From Woronichinia naegeliana WA131 (lineage in GTDB: Bacteria; Cyanobacteriota; Cyanobacteriia; Cyanobacteriales; Microcystaceae): a DNA stretch of 64,000 bases. The position numbers and the translations under genes are program-made. Shown piece by piece: positions 17,748 to 25,629 of the stretch. How positions within the stretch are numbered: the stretch's first letter is position 1; the number at the start of each line of letters is the position of its first letter. Where the stretch lies: assembly GCA_025370055.1 (NCBI GenBank), contig CP073041.1, forward strand, positions 6,108,272 through 6,172,271, read 5' to 3'. The notes under the pieces are model-generated. The model ran no database searches. It saw only the letters and a program-made list of their open reading frames with translations, and was not told the origin of the DNA.

Positions 17748-19436
17748 ATGCCCCTGCCCCGTCTGATTACCTTAATTGTTGGTTTAAGCTTAATTCTTGG
17801 GCTAGTCATCTGGCTAATTAATGCCATTTTTCGGCTGTATTTCCAGGTGTCCTGGACGGCTCCCTTTTTAGCTAATTTGCTCGTTTTGCTGATTATTGGC
17901 CTCCTAGGATTATTGATCTACGCCTTTTTTTACTATTTCAATCTTTCCACACGTCCCAAATCGGGAAAGAAGTCTGGACGACCCAACATTAAATTACCCG
18001 ATCAAAAAACGGAAACTGCTGCCGCTAATCTGCAAGCGGTTCGTCGTCAAGTCCAGCAAATTCAAGATAAAGTGGCTCAGGAAGCTCTACTGCGTAAATC
18101 TCAAGCCATTCAGGAAAGTTTGCATCGAGGCAATCTTCAGATCGTTGTTTTTGGCACTGGTTCGGCGGGTAAAACGTCCTTGGTTAATGCCTTAATCGGT
18201 GAAATGGTGGGAGCGGTGGCGGCAACAATGGGAACCACTCAAATCGGCGAAACCTATCATTTACCCTTGCCTGGGTTAAGTCGAGAAATTTTGATTACTG
18301 ATACGCCTGGCATTTTAGAGGCGGGTATTGCCGGGACGGAAAGGGAAACTTTGGCGCGACAATTGGCCACGGAAGCGGATTTACTGTTGTTTGTGGTGGA
18401 TAATGATCTACGTCAGTCGGAATATGAACCCTTACAAGCTTTGGCTGCTATTGGTAAGCGATCGCTGTTAATTTTTAATAAAACCGATCTGTATGTCGAT
18501 GAGGATCAAGAAATAATTCTTAAAACCCTGACGCGACGGGTGCAAAGTTTTATTTCAGCTAATGATATTTTAGCGATCGCCGCCAATCCGCAACCGGTTA
18601 AGATTGCATCGGGATTAATGGTTAAACCTGATCCAGAAATTACGCCCTTAGTGAAACGTTTAGTAGCAGTATTACGGGCAGAAGGCGAAGATTTAATTGC
18701 GGATAATATTCTCTTGCAATCCCAACGTTTAGGAGAAGAAGCGCGTCAATTAATTGATCAACAACGGCGACGGGAAGCGGATAAAATTATCGAACGTTAT
18801 CAGTGGATTGGGGCCGGAGTCATTGCGGTTACACCTTTACCCGTTGTAGATATTTTGGCAACGGCAGCAGTCAATGCTCAAATGGTGGTGGAAATCGGTC
18901 AGGTCTATGGATGTGAATTAAACAGCGATCGCGGTAAAGAATTAGCTTTTTCCTTAGGGAAAACCCTGGTGAGTTTAGGGGTGGTTAGAGGGGCAGTGGA
19001 ATTATTAGCAAAAGTGTTACAAACCCAGATGGCCACCTATGTGATTGGCAAAGCCATTCAAGCAATTACGGCGGCCTATTTAACTCGTATTGCTGGTAAA
19101 AGTTTTGTGGAATATTTTCGGGCTGATCAGGATTGGGGCGATGGCGGCATGACTGAAGTGGTACAAAAACAATTTCAACTCAGTCGTCGAGATGAATTTA
19201 TTAAAGCCTTTGTTAAAGATGCGATCGCCAAGGTTGTGCAACCTTTTAATGATATTTGGGAAGAGGCTGAAACGGAAGGGGAACCTCTACCAGATTTGTC
19301 CCAATTACCTCAAATTAAAGCGGAATTAATCACCGATCAAATGTCTGAAACGCCAGCAGAAATTGAATATGAACCCGTACCGCAATCTCGCTATAGTGAT
19401 TGGGAAAAGCCGAAAAAATATTTAGATGATTGGTAA
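17748..19436 (+). CDS. Membrane-associated GTPase with DUF697 domain
   Basis: The 562-residue protein has two N-terminal membrane helices (residues 5-28 and 40-63). A Ras-like GTPase domain follows, with P-loop GTGSAGKTS (about 135-143), switch/G3 DTPG (about 184) and NKTD (about 243). The C-terminal part contains hydrophobic segments (IGAGVIAVTPLPVVDILATAAVNAQMV) characteristic of DUF697/YcjF-type proteins. The family is widespread in cyanobacteria, often as several paralogues, but its cellular role is not established. It starts at ATG 17748 and stands alone. Confidence 0.85.
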   Translation: MPLPRLITLIVGLSLILGLVIWLINAIFRLYFQVSWTAPFLANLLVLLIIGLLGLLIYAFFYYFNLSTRPKSGKKSGRPNIKLPDQKTETAAANLQAVRRQVQQIQDKVAQEALLRKSQAIQESLHRGNLQIVVFGTGSAGKTSLVNALIGEMVGAVAATMGTTQIGETYHLPLPGLSREILITDTPGILEAGIAGTERETLARQLATEADLLLFVVDNDLRQSEYEPLQALAAIGKRSLLIFNKTDLYVDEDQEIILKTLTRRVQSFISANDILAIAANPQPVKIASGLMVKPDPEITPLVKRLVAVLRAEGEDLIADNILLQSQRLGEEARQLIDQQRRREADKIIERYQWIGAGVIAVTPLPVVDILATAAVNAQMVVEIGQVYGCELNSDRGKELAFSLGKTLVSLGVVRGAVELLAKVLQTQMATYVIGKAIQAITAAYLTRIAGKSFVEYFRADQDWGDGGMTEVVQKQFQLSRRDEFIKAFVKDAIAKVVQPFNDIWEEAETEGEPLPDLSQLPQIKAELITDQMSETPAEIEYEPVPQSRYSDWEKPKKYLDDW

Positions 19437-19459
19437 GCGATCGCCTATTCAATGACTAT

Positions 19460-20290
19460 TTAAACAGAGGCGACCAAAATCTGATCAATGGGATAGTTAG
19501 TAATAAAAAGCTCATTCCCTTTCTTAGCTTGTTTTTGTTTATAGTTATTCATGCCATATTGTAATTCCCATTCGTAAATAAAAGCAAAATCAAAATTTTC
19601 TCTGACTTGTTCACAGTCATCATAGGTAATTAGCCATTGATGAGGACAGTTCTGCATCAACTTCGCAAAGCGGTTATGATCAAAAAAAGTATGTAAATCT
19701 CCTTTTTTTCCGTATAGCCTAGATTGACTATTAGCTAAATAGGGCGGATCTAAAAAAATGAATACATTTTCTCCTGGTTCTTCCAGAAGTTGCCTATAAT
19801 CCAAGTTAGTTATTATCGTATTGACTAAGGATTGATTTAAAGCAGCCAACCTATCAATAGAGGAGTCAGTAAATCTTCCTAGAAATGAAGCTTCAGAATA
19901 ACCACCACTTTCAATTGTTCCAGAAAAAGAGATACGATTCAAGACAAAAAAACGGGTCGCTCTTTCTAAAGAGGTCATTTTAGCCGTGTCAGCTTTAGCC
20001 AACTGATTGAATAATTCTCTGCCACAAGTCTTACTTTTTTTAACCTGCCAAACCCGTTCCACTAATGCCGGTAAGTTGTTCTGAGATTGCAGCCAAAAAT
20101 GACAGAGTTCTTCGTTTAAATCATTGATCCAGTATTTTATATCAGTATAGGTTTGACGAATATGAAGAAATACCGAACCACCTCCAATAAATGGTTCACG
20201 AAATTCATGAAAGGATTGGGGTAAATAGTTGGCAATTTGAGCGATCGCTCGTTGCTTTCCCCCTGGATAGCGTAAGGGACTTTTAATCAT
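19460..20290 (-). CDS. D12-class adenine-specific DNA methyltransferase (Dam-like)
   Basis: The 276-residue enzyme shows the alpha-class order of motifs: SAM-binding SPLRYPGGKQR at the start, FREPFIGGGSVFLHI, and the catalytic DPPY (IFLDPPYLANSQ, about residue 180). It should methylate adenine N6, with GATC the commonest target in this class, but the target cannot be read here. No restriction endonuclease gene is beside it, so it looks like a solitary methyltransferase. The following minus-strand gene is a damaged kinase, 20 bp away. The many gcgatcgc octamers each contain GATC. Confidence 0.9.
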   Translation of the reverse strand: MIKSPLRYPGGKQRAIAQIANYLPQSFHEFREPFIGGGSVFLHIRQTYTDIKYWINDLNEELCHFWLQSQNNLPALVERVWQVKKSKTCGRELFNQLAKADTAKMTSLERATRFFVLNRISFSGTIESGGYSEASFLGRFTDSSIDRLAALNQSLVNTIITNLDYRQLLEEPGENVFIFLDPPYLANSQSRLYGKKGDLHTFFDHNRFAKLMQNCPHQWLITYDDCEQVRENFDFAFIYEWELQYGMNNYKQKQAKKGNELFITNYPIDQILVASV

Positions 20291-20309
20291 TAATTTATAA
20301 AATTTTACG

Positions 20310-20825
20310 TTAGAGACATTTTATCTTTTCCCCTATCTCTACAAAAGGAATATTTTGCATTTCCGTGTCCAACGTCATCACATAAGGTTTCTCCTGATCC
20401 GTAAAAACTTCTGCTTGTTGCCATTGCTGTTCCAACAGATCAACCGTTGTATCGGAAATATCCCCACTACCTTGCCAAAGGCGATCGCGGAGAGTCGATA
20501 AATTGGCTTGACAATGAATAATTTCTAGGGAAATGTGTTGAGCTGGGGCAGCTTTAATGATGGTAGAACGCCAGCAATAACGGTCATTCATAGCCGTACT
20601 ATATAAACTGACATCGCCTTTGGTTTGCAAAGAAATGCCCGCTAAATGTTTACGAACGGCATCGGAACGAATCTGAATGGCATTAAGTTGAGGCGCGAGA
20701 TGATTAGCCACCGTACTTTTTCCCGAACCTGATAGACCTGACATTAAAATGGTTTTGCCCACAGGAATTTGGGTATAATGCCAAGCCAGTTGATAATAAT
20801 CCTTGGCTAAGGCGATCGCTCAAAT
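20310..20825 (-). pseudogene. Fragment of a P-loop (AAA_33-type) kinase
   Basis: Residues after GTG 20762 give a P-loop GLSGSGKSTVANHLA and RSDAVRKHLAG, matching small zeta-toxin/AAA_33-like kinases that are often fused behind an aminoglycoside-phosphotransferase-like domain. The frame remains open upstream (AKDYYQLAWHYTQIPVG) to a TGA near 20825, indicating a lost N-terminal part. The segment between SLYSTAMNDRYCWR and IIKAAPAQHISLEIIH is shorter than expected, suggesting an internal deletion. The fragment could still be translated from the GTG, but is probably non-functional. Confidence 0.6.
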
Positions 20826-20925
20826 CGACTGAGAGGGGAAACGCTGAAAAAACTTCTAACAACGTTTAAATTGAAAGAAGCTTTAGAATAAACATAAACA
20901 AGAGAGCATTTAACACTCAAATATA

Positions 20926-21017
20926 CGGAGAGGGAGGGATTCGAACCCTCGGTACGGCCTTACGATCCGTACAACAGATTAGCAATCTGCCGCTTTCGAC
21001 CACTCAGCCACCTCTCC
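20926..21017 (-). tRNA. tRNA-Ser(GCU)
   Basis: Read on the minus strand, a 7-bp acceptor stem (ggagagg/cctctcc), the D-arm ggctgagtgg, an anticodon arm cagatt-GCT-aatctg, a long class II variable arm and the T-arm ggttcgaatcc are all present. The anticodon GCU reads AGC/AGU serine codons. No CCA is encoded at the 3' end. The remainder of 20826-21100 shows no other feature. Confidence 0.95.
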
Positions 21018-21100
21018 TCGCTAATCGTTTTTCAGTTTAGCAAATAATGGCTACGATGTCTGCAATTTTTTGAGAGAATTTTGGCAAGGATAAATTTTTA

Positions 21101-22819
21101 GTGTCTTTCATGCAAGAAACTCCCCTCGGTTCGGTTATTCAAGGTTCTCTGAGCCAAGGCTTAGAAGTTCGGCTTCACCCTGATGTCTCGGTAGAAGAAA
21201 TGCGGGTTGGTAAGTTTTTAGTGGTTCAAGGGGTGCGATCGCGGTTTTTTTGTTTATTGACAGATGTTTCCCTCGGCACGGCGAATCCGCGTATTTTGGC
21301 GAATCCTCCCAGGTTAGAAGATACCTTGATGCGAGAAGTTTTGGCGGGCAGTGGCACTTACGGCACTATTGAATTAGCTCCCATGCTCATGTTTACGCCC
21401 ATTGAAGGACAACGCTGGGGAGAAGCGATCGCCCACAGTAATGGGAACGGTTTAGCCTCCTATGAAGTACAAAGTAATGCGGAAGTGGAATTGCAGCCCG
21501 TTAAAACCATTCCGGCCCACTTTAGCCAGGTTTTTGATGCCAGCGAATCGGATTTTCGTACCGTCTTTGGTTGGGAAGATGATCCCCATCGCCGTAACTT
21601 TTCCATTGGGCAACCCTTAGATATGGAGGTGCCGGTCTGTCTAGATTTAGATCGTTTTGTGGAACGGAGTAATGGCGTTTTTGGCAAATCGGGAACGGGT
21701 AAATCTTTTTTAACGAGGCTATTAATTTCGGGTATTATTCGTAAGCAAGCCGCTGTCAATTTAATGTTTGATATGCACTCGGAATATGGCTGGGAAGCCA
21801 TGCGGGAAGGTAAAACAGTTTCAACGGTGAAGGGATTGCGCCAATTATTTCCTGGGGAAGTGGAGATTTTTACCCTGGATTCTGAATCGACAAAACGGCG
21901 TGGTGTGAAGGGCGCACAGGAATTATTCCTGAGTTTTGAACAGATTGAAATTGAGGATATTCGACTGGTGAGTTTTGAATTGGGGGTTTCCGAAGCGGCT
22001 TTAGATAATGCCAATATTTTATATTCGGAATATGGTCGTTCCTGGATTTCCCAGTTATTGCACATGAGCAATGAGGATATTAAGATTTTCTGTGAGGAAA
22101 AACAGGGTCATGCCGGTTCGATTATGTCCTTACAACGCAAACTGAAACGACTGGAGGGTTTAAAATATCTTCGTTCCGTTTGTACCCATAACTATATTGA
22201 TCAAGTATTGCAATGTTTAGAAGTGGGAAAAAATGTGGTGATTGAATTTGGTTCCCAATCCAATTTGCTCTCCTATATGTTGGCCACTAATATGATTACT
22301 CGTCGCATTCATGGAACTTATGTTAAAAAAGCAGAAAAATTTCTACAAACCAAAAGTCCCAGCGATCGCCCCCGTCAATTAGTGATTACCATTGAAGAAG
22401 CTCATCGTTTTCTCGATTCCAGTATTGTTCATCAGACGATATTTGGCACGATCGCCCGTGAAATGCGAAAATATTTTGTCACCTTACTCGTAGTTGATCA
22501 ACGTCCATCTGGCATTGATAATGAAGTGATGTCCCAAATTGGAACCCGTATTACCTGTTTGCTAAATGATGAAAAAGACATTGAGGCAATTTTTACAGGG
22601 GTTTCCGGCGGTCAAAATCTGCGCTCCGTGTTAGCGAAACTGGACTCTAAACAACAGGCTCTCGTCCTGGGTCATGCCGTCCCCATGCCCGTTGTGGTCA
22701 GAACCCGTGCTTACGATCAACAGTTTTATCGAGAGATTGGCATAACGGATTGGGTGGCAATGGCTGATGAAGAGGTTTTGGCGGCGGCGGAACTTGCTAA
22801 GGCTGATTTAGGATTTTGA
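21101..22819 (+). CDS. HerA-like DNA-translocating ATPase (DUF87)
   Basis: The 572-residue protein has an N-terminal HAS-barrel-like domain (GSVIQGSLSQGLEVRL..., about residues 10-90). A RecA-type motor core follows, with Walker A VFGKSGTGKSFLTRLL (about 193-200) and Walker B LVITIEEAHRFLD (about 427), then an arginine-bearing LLVVDQRPSG segment. HerA-type ATPases translocate duplex DNA, with the NurA nuclease in archaea; no nurA is adjacent. The GTG at 21101 follows an aagga site; ATG at 21110 is an alternative start. The gene is complete and its role in cyanobacteria is uncertain. Confidence 0.85.
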   Translation: MSFMQETPLGSVIQGSLSQGLEVRLHPDVSVEEMRVGKFLVVQGVRSRFFCLLTDVSLGTANPRILANPPRLEDTLMREVLAGSGTYGTIELAPMLMFTPIEGQRWGEAIAHSNGNGLASYEVQSNAEVELQPVKTIPAHFSQVFDASESDFRTVFGWEDDPHRRNFSIGQPLDMEVPVCLDLDRFVERSNGVFGKSGTGKSFLTRLLISGIIRKQAAVNLMFDMHSEYGWEAMREGKTVSTVKGLRQLFPGEVEIFTLDSESTKRRGVKGAQELFLSFEQIEIEDIRLVSFELGVSEAALDNANILYSEYGRSWISQLLHMSNEDIKIFCEEKQGHAGSIMSLQRKLKRLEGLKYLRSVCTHNYIDQVLQCLEVGKNVVIEFGSQSNLLSYMLATNMITRRIHGTYVKKAEKFLQTKSPSDRPRQLVITIEEAHRFLDSSIVHQTIFGTIAREMRKYFVTLLVVDQRPSGIDNEVMSQIGTRITCLLNDEKDIEAIFTGVSGGQNLRSVLAKLDSKQQALVLGHAVPMPVVVRTRAYDQQFYREIGITDWVAMADEEVLAAAELAKADLGF

Positions 22820-22862
22820 TCAGATTCATTTTTCGCGCTAAAAGTTTCTAGGTAAAAGTTTC

Positions 22863-24644
22863 ATGCAATCTTTTTTTATCAAGTTTTTCTACGTCGTTGG
22901 CCGCGATCGCAATAAACTGCTATTTGTGCTTTTTTTCTTTACCCTGACCTCTCTAATTGATGCCATCGGGATTGGCTTGATGGGGCCTTTTATTTCCATT
23001 GCCTCTAACCCCAGTATTCTCAAAACCAATGCGATCGCACAATCCCTAACCACCCACTTAAATCTATCTAAAAGCGAATATCTAATTCCCATTCTAGGCT
23101 TTATTATTGTTGTCATATTTTTATTACAATTCGTTTTATATGTTATTTCCCAACAGTATGTTTTTAATTTTATTTACCGCCTCAAAATGTCGCTCGTGAT
23201 GCGACTCAGCAATGCCTATTTGTATGCACCCTACACTTTTCACTTAACCAAAAACTCTGCCAGTATCAACAAAAATGTTGTTATGGAGAGTCAAGCTTTT
23301 GCTTCTCGATGTTTATCCGCAGTGATGCGAGTGTTGACTAATACGATTATTTTAGTCATTTTATTACTATTACTGGCTAAAACCGATCTAACCTTTTTAC
23401 TTCTCATCTTATTGACCACCATTCCCACTGTCATTGGCTTTCAGTTTTTTGCTCCTAAATTGAGAGCTTGGGGTAAATCAATGTCCTTAACCCAGGAGTC
23501 AATTCTTAAAATCCTCAGTCATTCTTTAGGCAGTATTAAAGACACGAAAGTGTTAGGAGTAGAAAATTACTTTCTAAATCAATTAGAAGAGCAGTCCCGA
23601 GAAGAAACGATTGCTTTCTCGCGCTTTCAAGTTGCCCAAGTTGTGCCTCCTTTTATTATTAAAAGTAGCTTAATTATTTTCCTGGTAATTTTTATCTCCG
23701 TGGTTACGGTCTTTAGTCAAGACAATATGCAGAATCTTGGCAGCACTATGGCAGTTTTTGCGATCGCTTCCATTCGGCTCATTCCCTCAGCTAATTTTAT
23801 TGTGCAGGCCATGGGAGAACTGAAAAGCACTTCCTATACCTTAGATGTCCTTTATTTTGACCTGAAAGAGATTGAAGAACAACATTTAGAACTAACAGAA
23901 ACCCCGCTTCCGTCTCATCAACAAATGGCTTTTCAGCAGAAAATTGTTATTCAAAATCTTGGTTATACCTATCCCAGTAGTCAAAAACCAGCGATTGAAC
24001 AAATTAACCTAACCCTACAAAAGGGAGAATCGATTGCCTTGATTGGCAAATCAGGTTCGGGAAAAACGACCTTAGTGGATGTCATTTTAGGGCTATTAGA
24101 TCCCCAACAAGGAGATATTTTAGTGGATGGCATTTCGGTCTATGAAAATTTGCGATCTTGGCAAAACCTAGTCGGTTATATTCCCCAATCTATTTTTCTG
24201 ACGGATGAAAGTATTGAGCAAAATATCGCCTTTGGGGTTCCTGAACTGGAAATTGCTCCAGATCGTCTTGCCCAGGCTATTCACTCTGCCCAACTAGAAG
24301 AATTAATTCAACAATTGCCCCTGGGCGTTAAAACCTTGGTGGGAGAAAGAGGGGTACGATTATCAGGGGGACAGCGGCAACGGATCGGCATTGCCCGCGC
24401 TCTCTACCATGAAAGAGAAATTCTCGTGCTAGATGAAGCCACTTCTGCCTTGGATAATGAAACCGAAAAATTAGTGACGGAATCGATTCAATCCCTCGCT
24501 GGTCAAAAAACGATGATTATCATTGCCCATCGTCTCTCAACGGTTGAACATTGCGATCGCCTCTACGTTTTAGAGAAAGGTCACATTGTTCGCACAGGAA
24601 CCTATCAAGAAGTGGTTCTTTCAGAATTAGCAGCAGAAAATTAG
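22863..24644 (+). CDS. ABC exporter, fused membrane and ATPase domains
   Basis: The 593-residue half-transporter has an N-terminal membrane domain of about six helices (from LFVLFFFTLTSLIDAIGIGLMGPF) and a C-terminal nucleotide-binding domain. The latter has Walker A GKSGSGKTT (about residue 397), signature LSGGQRQRIGIARAL and Walker B ILVLDEATSALD, then the H-loop IIAHRLS. It would act as a dimer exporting a lipid, glycan or peptide. There is no C39 peptidase domain, so it is not a classical bacteriocin or RTX exporter. It begins 43 bp after the HerA gene. Confidence 0.88.
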   Translation: MQSFFIKFFYVVGRDRNKLLFVLFFFTLTSLIDAIGIGLMGPFISIASNPSILKTNAIAQSLTTHLNLSKSEYLIPILGFIIVVIFLLQFVLYVISQQYVFNFIYRLKMSLVMRLSNAYLYAPYTFHLTKNSASINKNVVMESQAFASRCLSAVMRVLTNTIILVILLLLLAKTDLTFLLLILLTTIPTVIGFQFFAPKLRAWGKSMSLTQESILKILSHSLGSIKDTKVLGVENYFLNQLEEQSREETIAFSRFQVAQVVPPFIIKSSLIIFLVIFISVVTVFSQDNMQNLGSTMAVFAIASIRLIPSANFIVQAMGELKSTSYTLDVLYFDLKEIEEQHLELTETPLPSHQQMAFQQKIVIQNLGYTYPSSQKPAIEQINLTLQKGESIALIGKSGSGKTTLVDVILGLLDPQQGDILVDGISVYENLRSWQNLVGYIPQSIFLTDESIEQNIAFGVPELEIAPDRLAQAIHSAQLEELIQQLPLGVKTLVGERGVRLSGGQRQRIGIARALYHEREILVLDEATSALDNETEKLVTESIQSLAGQKTMIIIAHRLSTVEHCDRLYVLEKGHIVRTGTYQEVVLSELAAEN

Positions 24645-24647
24645 GGG

Positions 24648-25391
24648 TTAAGGATAAGTTTTTTCATGGGCTAATTGTCCCATAATATAGGTCGCATAAA
24701 TTGCCCGATCATCTCCCATAATCATGAGGGTAAATACGGCATCTGCTAATTCTTCCATAGTGGTGGGTTTAGGACTAGGATTACGGAAGGCCATTAGAGG
24801 AGTTGCCCGTAAATCTAAAACAATAAAATCGGCTTCTTTCCCCACTGCAAAGTTACCAATATAATCCTGTAATTCTAAGGCTTTTGCTCCTCCTAAAGTT
24901 GCCAAATAGGGTTTGCCGAATAAAGGCAGAACCTTTATCAGATAAGCTTTTCAGCCATTTTGAACACGATTAGGTGCAAGCTTATGGCATTTGAAGGCTC
25001 AAAATCCATGCACTTTGCTAGAAAATTGTGGGTTAAAATCGGAAACTGATTTCTGAAGTCACCATTTTTCGCGCCCTGTGGCATCTAGGTTCGATTTGCA
25101 GACTTATTCAGCAAGCCCCAAATAGAGTGATTGGAAAGAGGTCGCTTTGTTTCCTCTTAATTGAGCCACTTTATAGGCTTCATTGGCAGTTTGTAAAATA
25201 GAGAAACTTGTGCCAGCACCAACATCGGTTCCTAAGCCGACTTTAACCGGATATTCTGTAGATTTTGCCTGTTCTAATTTAAAGAGTCCACTGCCTAAAA
25301 ATAAATTTGAGGTGGGACAAAAGGCGATCGCTGATTTTGCTTCCGAGAGACGTTTAAATTCTTCATCAGCATTTGTAACAAAATTTAACAT
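24648..25391 (-). pseudogene. Guanine deaminase remnant, 5'-truncated and split by a MITE
   Basis: The upstream piece (25391-25125) reads NADEEFKRLSEAKSAIAFCPTSNLFLGSG and GLGTDVGAGTSFSILQT, the metal-site region of amidohydrolase-type guanine deaminase. The downstream piece (24908-24648) reads ATLGGAKALELQDYIGNFAVGKEADFIVLDL. A MITE separates them; removing it and one caaata repeat restores QSLYLATLGGAKAL. More than half of the enzyme, including the N-terminal HxH metal site, is absent upstream of 25391, where the RTX leader cassette begins. The gene cannot be functional. Confidence 0.88.
24909..25118. mobile_element. 210-bp MITE inside guanine deaminase
   Basis: The outer ends gggtttgccgaata and tattcagcaagccc are imperfect inverted repeats resembling those of the IS at 12633. 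A direct repeat caaata (24903-24908 and 25119-25124) flanks it, the same 6-bp length as for that IS. The interior aligns by eye along its whole length with the element at 49030-49239 (for example ctgaagtcaccatttttcgc and tgtggcatctaggttcg in both). Confidence 0.9.
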
Positions 25392-25629
25392 TCGCCCTAA
25401 CCCTTATATCTACTAGCTTTGTAGTAATTGACCATTAGAACAGGGGGTTGCTTTTTTTGTATTTATTGTTGCTTTTTTTGTATTTATTGATAGACTATCG
25501 AAAGTTAGCCCACTCAGAATCCTATTTAATTTCAATATTGCTGGAATAACTTCTGTTGTTAGAGATTCTCTTTTTCGCGGCTCTAAAGTTTTTAGATCAT
25601 TCTCAATCAATACTTAACTTGTTACTATT
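25372..25629 (+). promoter_or_regulatory. 5' leader of the large RTX gene, homologous to the leader at 34256
   Basis: From tttgtaacaaaattta onward, this stretch aligns with 34256-34498 almost throughout, including cttatat...actagctttgtagtaatt, gatagactatcgaaag and cttctgttgttagag. A 20-bp segment (ttgctttttttgtatttatt) is tandemly doubled here but single in the other copy. Conservation of a long non-coding leader before two related genes suggests a shared promoter and untranslated region. No -35/-10 assignment is made. Confidence 0.6.

Noticed and set aside
22863-24644. Dedicated type I secretion ATPase for the RTX proteins
   Set aside because: It lacks a C39-like N-terminal domain, has no HlyD-type partner nearby and is separated from the RTX genes by a pseudogene, so the link is unsupported.
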